Positions 51,739-59,920 of a stretch of DNA of 64,000 nt are shown piece by piece; the stretch's first letter is position 1; the number at the start of each line of letters is the position of its first letter. The translations under genes were made by a program, and so were the position numbers. The notes under the pieces were generated by a model, which worked only from the letters and a program-made list of their open reading frames with translations, searched no databases and had not been told where the DNA came from. Source of the stretch: Flavobacterium eburneipallidum (GTDB lineage: Bacteria; Bacteroidota; Bacteroidia; Flavobacteriales; Flavobacteriaceae); assembly GCF_027111355.2 (NCBI RefSeq), contig NZ_CP114291.2:1984001-2048000 (forward strand), given 5' to 3'.

Positions 51739-51887
51739 AAAAAAAGTTTTCAACTCTTGGTGGTTGTTTTCTTTGTTTAACAAATAAGTGTAATTAATAA
51801 AATGCTATGGAAATATTAGATAATTTAGACTAATATTTATTGCCTCGCTTTTTTTAGCGCTTTATTCCTCATATAGAGAGAGTAGTG

Positions 51888-53999
51888 TTATTTTAATTCT
51901 GTATTTCTCTCAATAATAGCTAAACCAATTCTAATTTTATCATACCCCATTTGCTCTTCAAAATAATCGAAGTAGGGTTTTAAAGCATTTGGAGATTCTA
52001 ATTTAATTTTAGCCGATGCAATTTTTGAAATTTCTTCGGCAGTGATATAGGTATTAAAATCTATAGGATAGCCATCAATGTATAATTTGGCTAAATGTGA
52101 AGTTATCGTGCTGAAGCCTAAACTTCTTTTAATAGCAATTTCTTCAGCAGACAATCCACTTTGATACATTTCTAAAGTTGTCACATAAGTACTTCCTTCT
52201 TTTTTGGCTCTAACGGTTTTGTTTTTTTGAAATTCGATGATAGCTTTTATAAATGCATCGCCATATTTCTCTAATTTTGCTTTTCCAACTCCGTCAATGT
52301 TGAGGAATTCTTCATCACTCATGGGTCTTTCGGCTTCGAGTTGTCTTAAGGTGGCATCATTAAAAATAATGTAGGCAGGAACTTCTTCTTCTTTGGCAAT
52401 TTCCGAACGCAACTTTCTTAAGGTTTCAAAAAGTGAATTAGCAGCTGTTTTAATGCTTCGTTCTTTAGTTTCGATCTTTTCTTTACTGATTTTTTGTACC
52501 GCTGTCAATTGTACTTTTTGACCTTCAAACAAAACTTTCTTGGCAAAAGGAGTTAATTTTATTTTATTTTGCTGATGAAAAGCAATCTCGCAATAGCCTA
52601 AATTAATCAGTTGAATAAGGTATTGGTTCCAGTCATACCAAGAAATATCGGCGCCAACAGCGTATGTTTTTAAATTCTGGTAGCTTTTATCAAAAATGGA
52701 AGCGTTTTTTGAACCTCTCAAAAAGTCAACAATCACGGGTAATGCTTCCGATTCCTGCAAGCGAATTATAGCCGATAACGCTTTTTGGGCAATGATGGTT
52801 CCATCAAAAAAAGCGGGAGGATTTTTGCAAATATCACAATTGCCACAATTTTCGGTAACCAATTCGCCAAAATAAGAAAGCAAAATTTTCCTGCGACAGC
52901 TCAACGCATCAGCATATTGTTTCATTCGTTCCAGTTTTGCCAGTTGTACCTCGGCATTCAAACCTTCGGAAGCAAATTTTTGCAACTGAATCATATCGCC
53001 ATAACTTTCGAATAAAACAGTTTCCGATGGCAAACCATCCCGACCAGCTCGTCCAATTTCTTGGTAATAACCTTCAATATTTTTAGGCAAATTATAATGA
53101 ATTACCCAGCGAACATTCGATTTGTCAATTCCCATTCCGAAAGCAATCGTGGCACAAACCACTTGGCAATCATCGTTTATAAATTCATCTTGAGTTTTAG
53201 AACGAATCTCATTCGATAGACCAGCGTGATAGGCTTTGGCATTAATTCCTATTTTTTGCAATTTTTCAGCAAGCTCTTCTGTAGTTTTACGACTCAAACA
53301 ATAGACAATACCGCATTCGTTAGGTTTGTCTTTTATGAAATCGATAATTTGTTTTACTCGATCCAAAGCGGGACGAACTTCAAGGCTTAAATTTTTTCTA
53401 TCGAATGAAGCAACAAATGTTTTTGGGTTGACCAAATTCAATTGTTCCGTAATATCCGTTCGGGTGGCTTTACCGGCAGTTGCCGTCAATGCCAGAATTG
53501 GAGTAGAAGGGAAGCGATTTTTTAGATAACCCAAATTGGTGTAAGCCGGTCGAAAATCGTGACCCCAAGCCGAAATGCAATGTGCTTCGTCAATGGCAAT
53601 TAAACTTACGGTGATTTGACTAAAAGCATTTTCGAGATAGGACAAACTCTCTGGAGCTACATAAACCAACTTAACTTTATTTTCTATCAAGTTTTGAATA
53701 TGTAATTGTTGTTCTTCGTTAGATTGACTACTGTTTATAAAACAGGCAGCAATTCCGTTGGCTTTCAAACTATCGACCTGATCTTTCATCAACGCAATTA
53801 ATGGAGAAATCACAATAGTAATTCCAGACAGTACTAAAGCAGGAAGTTGAAAACAAATGGATTTTCCTCCGCCTGTTGGCATGATAGCTAAAGTGTCTTG
53901 TCCAGAAAGAACGCAATTAATAATGTCTTCTTGATTGGGTCTGAATTTTTCGAACCCAAAATTCTCTTTGAGTGTGGCGTGTAAATTGGTTGTTGTCAT
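51888..53999 (-). CDS. recQ: ATP-dependent DNA helicase RecQ
   Basis: A 703-residue superfamily 2 helicase. Motif I is TGGGKSICFQLPAL (about 41-54), motif II DEAHCISAWGHDFRP (about 138-152), motif VI RAGRDG (about 325-330). The RQC zinc site is formed by CRRKILL and CGNCDIC (about 365-390), with an HRDC domain near the C-terminus (about 530-610). RecQ unwinds recombination and fork intermediates. A C-terminal extension after HRDC (about 620-703) is usual for Bacteroidetes. Single gene; no -7 box seen. Confidence 0.95.
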   Translation of the reverse strand: MTTTNLHATLKENFGFEKFRPNQEDIINCVLSGQDTLAIMPTGGGKSICFQLPALVLSGITIVISPLIALMKDQVDSLKANGIAACFINSSQSNEEQQLHIQNLIENKVKLVYVAPESLSYLENAFSQITVSLIAIDEAHCISAWGHDFRPAYTNLGYLKNRFPSTPILALTATAGKATRTDITEQLNLVNPKTFVASFDRKNLSLEVRPALDRVKQIIDFIKDKPNECGIVYCLSRKTTEELAEKLQKIGINAKAYHAGLSNEIRSKTQDEFINDDCQVVCATIAFGMGIDKSNVRWVIHYNLPKNIEGYYQEIGRAGRDGLPSETVLFESYGDMIQLQKFASEGLNAEVQLAKLERMKQYADALSCRRKILLSYFGELVTENCGNCDICKNPPAFFDGTIIAQKALSAIIRLQESEALPVIVDFLRGSKNASIFDKSYQNLKTYAVGADISWYDWNQYLIQLINLGYCEIAFHQQNKIKLTPFAKKVLFEGQKVQLTAVQKISKEKIETKERSIKTAANSLFETLRKLRSEIAKEEEVPAYIIFNDATLRQLEAERPMSDEEFLNIDGVGKAKLEKYGDAFIKAIIEFQKNKTVRAKKEGSTYVTTLEMYQSGLSAEEIAIKRSLGFSTITSHLAKLYIDGYPIDFNTYITAEEISKIASAKIKLESPNALKPYFDYFEEQMGYDKIRIGLAIIERNTELK

Positions 54000-54071
54000 T
54001 TGGCGTATATTTTTTGTGAGTTCTAAAAATTAGGATTTACTGGCTTTTGTATGGAAACAAACTTGACATAA

Positions 54072-54222
54072 ATTTAAACCACATAGAATTGATTTTAAAA
54101 TTATTAAAGAAGAGCGTCATAGAAAATACTTTTTTCACATAGTAACTATGTAAACTATGTAAAATTCAAGATTTCTAAAATTGAATCTATGTTGCTACAA
54201 TAAAAACTATGTGGTTGAAAAC
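54072..54222. repeat. Dispersed repeat, copy 2, ACCACATA / TATGTGGT ends
   Basis: Starts TTTAAACCACATAGA and ends AAACTATGTGGTTGAAAA, like the copy at 1562-1688. Inside, CTATGTAAACTATGT words repeat. It lies in the 309-base gap between recQ and the acidic protein gene. Confidence 0.6.
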
Positions 54223-54252
54223 TTTTACAGCATTTCCAGCAAAACCAAAAAT

Positions 54253-54284
54253 AATAAAAAAAGGAACTCCATTAGGAGTTCCTT
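54253..54284 (-). terminator. Terminator of the polyamine operon
   Basis: A perfect 10-bp stem AAGGAACTCC/GGAGTTCCTT (54261-54270 with 54275-54284), ATTA loop, and a T tract on the minus strand, 24 bases after the acidic protein stop. Confidence 0.9.
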
Positions 54285-54308
54285 GTAGTATTTTATCTCG
54301 AAAAACTA

Positions 54309-54707
54309 TTATTCTTCGTCTTCATCTTCCTCATCTTCAGGAATCTCGTTTTCATCAGCGTCGTCATCGTCGTCGTCGTCGTCTCCAGAAACATCATCAT
54401 CTTTGTATTCTGGTTTATCGTCCTCGTCATCAGAAGCCTCATCGTCATCTATAGCAATATCTGCGATTGGTTCGATTTCGATTTCATCATCTTCATCATA
54501 ATTTTCGATTCTATCAGCCAGTTTAGTACTGATTTTTACTAAATAAATAGTGTCCTCCGTACGAACTTCTACTGCTTCGATTAATTCGTTTTTGGCATTT
54601 CTAAAACGAATCACATCTGAATCATCATAACCGTCAGGAAATTTTTCGACAAGAAGGTTTAAAATTTCGTTAGTTAGTTTGGCGTAGTCAACAATTACTC
54701 TTTTCAT
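54309..54707 (-). CDS. Small protein with polyacidic tail (132 aa)
   Basis: A 132-residue protein: an ordered N-terminal half (about 1-65, MKRVIVDYAKLTNEILNLLV, KNELIEAVEVRTEDTIYLVK) followed by a tail of about 60 residues that is mostly Asp/Glu (for example DDDDDDDADENE). From memory, homologues in Flavobacterium have been labelled DNA primase, for which there is no support. It starts 7 bases after the deoxyhypusine-synthase-like gene and ends the operon. The acidic tail could bind cations or basic partners; that is inference. Confidence 0.75.
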   Translation of the reverse strand: MKRVIVDYAKLTNEILNLLVEKFPDGYDDSDVIRFRNAKNELIEAVEVRTEDTIYLVKISTKLADRIENYDEDDEIEIEPIADIAIDDDEASDDEDDKPEYKDDDVSGDDDDDDDDADENEIPEDEEDEDEE

Positions 54708-54714
54708 ATATATT

Positions 54715-55686
54715 CTATAAATCTAACAAATAAGCAAAAATTAATGGAGCAACAATAGTAGCATCCGACTCGATAATAAACTTTGGGGTTTTGATATCTA
54801 ATTTTCCCCAAGTGATTTTTTCATTTGGTACCGCTCCAGAATACGAACCATAACTGGTTGTAGAGTCTGAAATTTGGCAAAAATAACTCCAAAAAGGAAT
54901 ATCGTGCATTTCCATATCTTGGTACAACATTGGCACTACACAAATTGGAAAATCTCCAGCAATTCCTCCACCAATCTGGAAGAAACCGATTCCGTTTGAG
55001 CTATTTTTTGGATACCAATCGGCTAGGAAAGTCATATATTCAATACCTGATTTCATAGTAGATGCTTTCAAATCTCCTTTGATAACGTAAGAAGCAAAAA
55101 TATTTCCCATAGTGCTATCTTCCCAACCTGGTACAATAATAGGTAAATTTTTCTCGGCAGCAGCATACATCCAGCTGTCTTTTAAGTCAATTTCGTAATA
55201 TTCTTCCAAAACTCCTGAAAGCAACATTTTATACATAAATTCATGCGGAAAATATCTTTCGCCTTTGTTATCGGCATCTTTCCAAATTTTGTAAATGTGT
55301 TTTTGCAAACGACGGAATGCTTCGTGCTCTGGAATACAAGTATCGGTCACACGATTTAATCCTCTTTCTAGTAAAGCCCATTCATCTTCCGGAGTCAAAT
55401 CACGATAATTTGGTACTCTTTCGTAATGCGAATGCGCTACAAGATTCATAATATCTTCTTCAAGATTGGCACCAGTACAAGAAATGATTTGTACTTTATC
55501 CTGACGAATTATTTCGGCAAAAATCTTCCCAATTTCGGCGGTACTCATTGCACCAGCCATACTTACCATCATCTTTGCCCCGTTGGCTAACTGTTGTTCG
55601 TATGCTTTTGCAGCATCAACTAACGATGCAGAGTTGAAATGCAAGTAATGCTTTTCTATAAACTGACTGATTGGTCCTTTACTCAT
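54715..55686 (-). CDS. Deoxyhypusine synthase-like protein
   Basis: A 323-residue protein of the deoxyhypusine/homospermidine synthase family. The NAD-site and active-site features are visible: the catalytic-type Lys295 in PNEKITWGKLDI, the SGAxPxE motif YSGAVPNEK, and IGGGIAGDFPI. Bacteria lack eIF5A, so the reaction is probably a related spermidine- or agmatine-derived aminobutyl transfer, such as homospermidine formation. It lies 94 bases downstream of the arginine decarboxylase gene and just upstream of the acidic protein, all on one strand, which supports a polyamine role. Confidence 0.85.
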   Translation of the reverse strand: MSKGPISQFIEKHYLHFNSASLVDAAKAYEQQLANGAKMMVSMAGAMSTAEIGKIFAEIIRQDKVQIISCTGANLEEDIMNLVAHSHYERVPNYRDLTPEDEWALLERGLNRVTDTCIPEHEAFRRLQKHIYKIWKDADNKGERYFPHEFMYKMLLSGVLEEYYEIDLKDSWMYAAAEKNLPIIVPGWEDSTMGNIFASYVIKGDLKASTMKSGIEYMTFLADWYPKNSSNGIGFFQIGGGIAGDFPICVVPMLYQDMEMHDIPFWSYFCQISDSTTSYGSYSGAVPNEKITWGKLDIKTPKFIIESDATIVAPLIFAYLLDL

Positions 55687-55780
55687 TTTTTTTAATTTAA
55701 AGATTTAAAAACCGAAAGATTGAAAAAAAACATTCTCAAATGTAGCGAATTTTTAAATTGACTATTTATGTGTTAACTAT

Positions 55781-57181
55781 TTATTTTTTGTCGTAACCTA
55801 ATATTTTTAAAACATCTTCAGCGGTTTGTTGTTCAGAGAAAACTTCTGTTGCTAGAATTCCATTTTCATCTTTATCAATCAAAATGTGTTTTGGTTGTGG
55901 AATCAAACAGTGGTGTAATCCGCCGTAACCTCCAATAGTTTCTTGATAAGCTCCTGTGTTGAAAAAGCCTATATATAATGGTTTTTCTTTGTTGTATTTT
56001 GGCAAATAAATGGCATTCATATTTTGTTCGGAATTGTAATAATCATCGCTATCACAGGTCATTCCGCCCAATAAAACTCTTTCGTAAGTATCATTCCAGC
56101 GGTTTACAGCCAGCATGATAAAACGCTTGTTAATAGCCCAAGTATCAGGTAAAGTTGTGATAAAAGAAGAATCGATCATATTCCATTTTTCTCTATCATT
56201 TTGCTGCTTTTGATACAAAACCTGATAAATTGCACCACCACTTTCTCCAACTGTATAGGATCCAAATTCGGTAAAAATGTTAGGAACATCTACTTCGGCT
56301 TCATCACAAGCAATTTTGATTTGATTGATGATTTCGTCAATCATGTATTGGTAGTCGTATTCAAATGCCAATGAGTTTTTTATTGGAAAACCACCACCAA
56401 TGTTCAATCCATCCAATGTTGGGCATTCTTTTTTCAAAGCTACATATACTTTGATACACTTCACCAATTCGTTCCAATAATAGGCATTATCATTAATTCC
56501 AGTATTGATAAAAAAGTGTAACATTTTAAGTTCCAATTTCTTATTGTCCTGAATTTGTTTTTTATAAAACTGAACAATGTTTTTGTAACCAATTCCTAAA
56601 CGAGAAGTGTAAAACTCAAATTTTGGTTCTTCCTCGGCAGCTATACGAATTCCGATTTTGAATTTTCGCTTGATTTGCTCTTGTAAAATATCTAATTCCT
56701 CATAATTATCAATAATTGGAATCGTATTTTTATGTCCATGATTAATCAAACGAGCAATGTTTTCGATGTATTGATCTCTTTTGAAACCGTTACAAATCAC
56801 ATAAGTGCTTTTATTGATTTTACCTGATTCCAATAAATTTTCAACAATATTAATATCAAAAGCAGAAGAGGTTTCGATGTGGATATTGTTTTTAAAAGCT
56901 TCATTCATAATATATTGAAAATGAGAGCTTTTTGTGCAATAGCAATAATAGTATTTACCTTCGTAGTTGTTTTTTTCCATCGACTTACGAAACCAGTTTT
57001 TGGCTTTGTTAATGTTGTTGGAAATTTGAGGTAAATAAGTAAATTTTAATGGTGTACCGTATTTTTCTACTAATTTCATCAAATCGATATTGTGAAATTC
57101 GAGGTTGTCTTTACTTAAAGTAAACTCTTCTTGAGGGAAATAATAAGTCTGATTAATTAAATCGAAATATTTTGTATTCAT
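55781..57181 (-). CDS. Arginine decarboxylase (fold III PLP)
   Basis: A 466-residue alanine-racemase-fold decarboxylase that would convert arginine to agmatine, the first step of polyamine formation. The PLP Lys84 lies in YYCYCTKSSHF, GGGFP (about 272-276) binds the cofactor phosphate, and the late CDSDD motif (about 380-384) is the substrate/dimer loop. Length is shorter than E. coli SpeA (658) but usual in Bacteroidetes. Related genomes, from memory, often place an agmatinase gene between this and the synthase; none is present here. Confidence 0.88.
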   Translation of the reverse strand: MNTKYFDLINQTYYFPQEEFTLSKDNLEFHNIDLMKLVEKYGTPLKFTYLPQISNNINKAKNWFRKSMEKNNYEGKYYYCYCTKSSHFQYIMNEAFKNNIHIETSSAFDINIVENLLESGKINKSTYVICNGFKRDQYIENIARLINHGHKNTIPIIDNYEELDILQEQIKRKFKIGIRIAAEEEPKFEFYTSRLGIGYKNIVQFYKKQIQDNKKLELKMLHFFINTGINDNAYYWNELVKCIKVYVALKKECPTLDGLNIGGGFPIKNSLAFEYDYQYMIDEIINQIKIACDEAEVDVPNIFTEFGSYTVGESGGAIYQVLYQKQQNDREKWNMIDSSFITTLPDTWAINKRFIMLAVNRWNDTYERVLLGGMTCDSDDYYNSEQNMNAIYLPKYNKEKPLYIGFFNTGAYQETIGGYGGLHHCLIPQPKHILIDKDENGILATEVFSEQQTAEDVLKILGYDKK

Positions 57182-57234
57182 TTGATTTTATGTATTTTAG
57201 ATTAATGTATTTTATCAATAAATTAAACTAAAAT

Positions 57235-57414
57235 TCAAACTCTAATATTGGCAAAAACAATTTGAAGTTTTTCTTGATGAGCTTTCGAATATTGAAATAA
57301 ATCAAAACTAAAAATTTCTTCACTACCATAAAAACGTTTCAATATTCTTTGAAAAGAGCTATTGTTTTCGTTTTTGGTGGAATTGTAATTTCTTTGGTTT
57401 TGATTTTCTTTCAT
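57235..57414 (-). CDS. Possible small protein upstream of arginine decarboxylase (59 aa)
   Basis: A 59-codon frame from ATG 57414 (an ATG at 57423 would add three residues). It reads MKENQNQRNYNSTKNENNSS and then FQRILKRFYGSEEIFSFDLF. Length and AT content make a chance ORF possible, and I recognise no family, but the composition is protein-like and it lies in line with the surrounding minus-strand genes. Confidence 0.35.
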   Translation of the reverse strand: MKENQNQRNYNSTKNENNSSFQRILKRFYGSEEIFSFDLFQYSKAHQEKLQIVFANIRV

Positions 57415-57472
57415 TGCCTGCAAATGTAAAAAATATAATAGACGTAATGCAACCCTTTTTTATAAAAAAAGA

Positions 57473-58540
57473 TTAAGATTTGTAATCGTGGAAAGCCTTT
57501 AGAATCAATTCGTTTTCAACCGATTGATTGATTTTTATTTTTCCGATTGCTTGAATCAAAGCAAACTGAATGTTGCCGTATTCGTTTTTCTTGTCATGAA
57601 TCAGCAATTCCAGTATAGGTTCGATGTCATTTTCTTCAAAAACTACATCATCATAGATCGATTTTATGGTAGTCTTAATTTGAATATAGTCATCAATAGT
57701 TATTAAATTCATTTTCCACGAAATATAACTTTCAAGGATCATTCCAACCGCAATGGCTTCTCCATGTAATAAGTTCTTTTTGTTCTCATTTTCCAAGAAA
57801 TAGCTTTCGATAGCGTGACCTAAAGTATGTCCAAAGTTTAGTGCTTTTCGAATATTTTTCTCTGTAGGATCTTGTATTACAATTTCATTCTTAATTTCGA
57901 CAGAACGATAGATTAATTCATCGAAATCAGCAAAATCAACGGCTTTTAAATCCAAGAATTTCTCCCAATAATTTTTGTCATAAATCAATCCGTGTTTTAG
58001 CATTTCGGCAAGTCCGGAGCGCATTTCGTCTTTGGAAAGTGTTGTTAAATATTGAGTATCAATGAGTACCATTTTGGGTACATTGATAACGCCAATTTGG
58101 TTTTTCAAATTCCCTAAATCAACACCTGTTTTTCCACCAACAGAAGCATCAACCATAGAAAGTAGCGTGGTTGGAATATGGATAAAATCCATTCCCCTTT
58201 TGAATGTAGAAGCTACAAAACCTCCTAAATCAGTAACCACCCCGCCACCTAAATTGATAACCAAACTTTTTCTATCGGCTCCCAATTCTGTCAAAACATT
58301 CCAAATTTGAATACAAGTTTCGATGTTTTTATTGGGTTCACCAGACTCAAATTCAATGATTTCTATTTTCAAATCTGTTTCTAAATAAGGTAGAAATTTA
58401 TTCAAACAAGATTCATTCGTATTGTTATCTACAATAATAAATAGAGTTGAATATTTACTTTCCTTTAGGAATGAATTAAGAGCTTCATATCCGTTTTCGT
58501 TGAAATAGATTGGATAATTGTTGGCTTGAATCGATTGCAT
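57473..58540 (-). CDS. aroB: 3-dehydroquinate synthase
   Basis: A 355-residue NAD/metal-dependent enzyme of the shikimate pathway. Motifs: ESGEPNKNIETC, VINLGGGVVTDLGGFVAST (about 96-114), the metal His in GFGHTLGHAIE-like NFGHTLGHAIESYF (about 238-251) and LLHGEAIAVGM (about 260-270). It converts DAHP to 3-dehydroquinate. Length is standard. It is divergent from the proline dehydrogenase gene and unlinked to other aro genes in the window. Confidence 0.95.
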   Translation of the reverse strand: MQSIQANNYPIYFNENGYEALNSFLKESKYSTLFIIVDNNTNESCLNKFLPYLETDLKIEIIEFESGEPNKNIETCIQIWNVLTELGADRKSLVINLGGGVVTDLGGFVASTFKRGMDFIHIPTTLLSMVDASVGGKTGVDLGNLKNQIGVINVPKMVLIDTQYLTTLSKDEMRSGLAEMLKHGLIYDKNYWEKFLDLKAVDFADFDELIYRSVEIKNEIVIQDPTEKNIRKALNFGHTLGHAIESYFLENENKKNLLHGEAIAVGMILESYISWKMNLITIDDYIQIKTTIKSIYDDVVFEENDIEPILELLIHDKKNEYGNIQFALIQAIGKIKINQSVENELILKAFHDYKS

Positions 58541-58605
58541 AGTGTTTTATTAAATGAAAGCGCAAAATAAAGGATTTTTTGTCGAATACTATTCAAAACT
58601 CTATT

Positions 58606-58613
58606 TATATTTG
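58606..58613 (+). promoter_or_regulatory. -7 box of the proline dehydrogenase gene
   Basis: TATATTTG, exact TAnnTTTG match, 19 bases before the ATG at 58633. Confidence 0.5.
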
Positions 58614-58632
58614 TGTTAAAACCCCACAAAAA

Positions 58633-59802
58633 ATGCGAAATATTTTCAATAACACGCAAGTTGCCTTTTCTTTAAAAAGTGATACAGAACTCCATCGAGC
58701 TTATTTTCTTTTTAAAATGATTGCCAATGAGCCACTGGTTCGGATAGGAACTGCGGTTACGAATTTTGCTTTAAAAGCGCATCTTCCAGTTGAGGGTTTG
58801 ATTCGTGCGACTGTTTTTGATCATTTTTGTGGTGGTGTGAATGAAGAAGATTGTTTGGTTGTAGTGGATAAAATGTTTGCTAAAGGCGTTTCGTCTGTTT
58901 TAGATTATTCTGTGGAAGGTAAGGAAGAGGAAGATCAATTTGACGTTGTTTTGGAAAAGACCTTGAAACTGATTGCTTTCGCCAAAGAAAAAAAAGCCAT
59001 TCCGTTTGCAGTTTTTAAGCCAACGGGTTTTGGACGTTTGGAATTGTACCAAAAAATAGGCGAAGGACAAGAATTAAATTCAGATGAAACTGAAGAATGG
59101 AGTAGAGTAGTGGCGCGTTTTAATAAAGTCTGCAAAACAGCTTATGAGAATGACGTGGCTTTATTAATTGATGCAGAAGAAAGTTGGATGCAAAATGCTG
59201 CCGATGATTTGATTGAAAAAATGATGCAACAATACAATACATCCAAGGTTATTGTTTTCAATACTTTACAGATGTATCGTAAAGATCGATTGGATTATTT
59301 GAAAAAATTACACAAAAAAGCAGAAACCAAAGGATTTAAGGTTGGAATAAAACTCGTTCGTGGTGCTTATATGGAAAAAGAAAACGAGCGCGCTGAAGAA
59401 AATGGCTATTCATCTCCAATACATGATTCCAAAGAAGCGACGGATCAAAATTATGATGCAGCCCTGAAATATATCGTATATGCAATTGACACTATATCCA
59501 TTTTTGCAGGAACGCATAATGAATCCAGTGTTTATTTACTCATGGATTTGATGGAAGGAAAAGGAATAAAACCGAATGATTCCAGAATTTGGTTCGGACA
59601 ATTATACGGAATGAGCGATACTATCAGTTTTAATTTAGCTGAAAAAGGATATAATGTTGCGAAGTATTTGCCTTTTGGTCCCGTAAAAGATGTAATGCCC
59701 TATTTGATTCGCCGTGCGGAAGAAAATACTTCGGTGACGGGACAAACCAGTCGGGAATTAACAATGATAAAAATGGAACGAGATAGACGGAAAGGAAGGT
59801 GA
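58633..59802 (+). CDS. Proline dehydrogenase
   Basis: A 389-residue FAD-dependent (beta/alpha)8-barrel enzyme that oxidises proline to pyrroline-5-carboxylate. Motifs include LLIDAEESWMQNAADDLIE (about 178-196), KLVRGAYMEKENERA (about 245-259, the Arg/Gly loop) and FGQLYGMSDTISFNLA, the last part of the active site, with a C-terminal YLIRRAEEN. The monofunctional length suits Bacteroidetes. The frame extends to 58579, but the ATG at 58633 begins the conserved MRNIFNNTQVAF. No P5C dehydrogenase gene is visible next to it. Confidence 0.93.
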   Translation: MRNIFNNTQVAFSLKSDTELHRAYFLFKMIANEPLVRIGTAVTNFALKAHLPVEGLIRATVFDHFCGGVNEEDCLVVVDKMFAKGVSSVLDYSVEGKEEEDQFDVVLEKTLKLIAFAKEKKAIPFAVFKPTGFGRLELYQKIGEGQELNSDETEEWSRVVARFNKVCKTAYENDVALLIDAEESWMQNAADDLIEKMMQQYNTSKVIVFNTLQMYRKDRLDYLKKLHKKAETKGFKVGIKLVRGAYMEKENERAEENGYSSPIHDSKEATDQNYDAALKYIVYAIDTISIFAGTHNESSVYLLMDLMEGKGIKPNDSRIWFGQLYGMSDTISFNLAEKGYNVAKYLPFGPVKDVMPYLIRRAEENTSVTGQTSRELTMIKMERDRRKGR

Positions 59803-59847
59803 GTATTCAGGGGTCAGTTTTTAGTAATCAGTTTGAAACTATGTAAA

Positions 59848-59897
59848 AAATCTGTAAAATCTGCTTGAAAATTTTGTGACGCAGATTTTACAGATTT
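59848..59897. repeat. 17-bp inverted repeat between convergent genes
   Basis: AAATCTGTAAAATCTGC (59848-59864) and its exact inverse (59881-59897) flank 16 bases. It lies between the convergent proline dehydrogenase and third ABC exporter genes and may act as a terminator, although no T tract follows. Confidence 0.6.
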
Positions 59898-59920
59898 GTG
59901 ATATTTTAAAATTTTAAATC

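Noticed and set aside
54209..54454. A plus-strand frame rich in His and Arg
   Set aside because: It is the antisense shadow of the Asp/Glu-rich tail of the 54309 gene.
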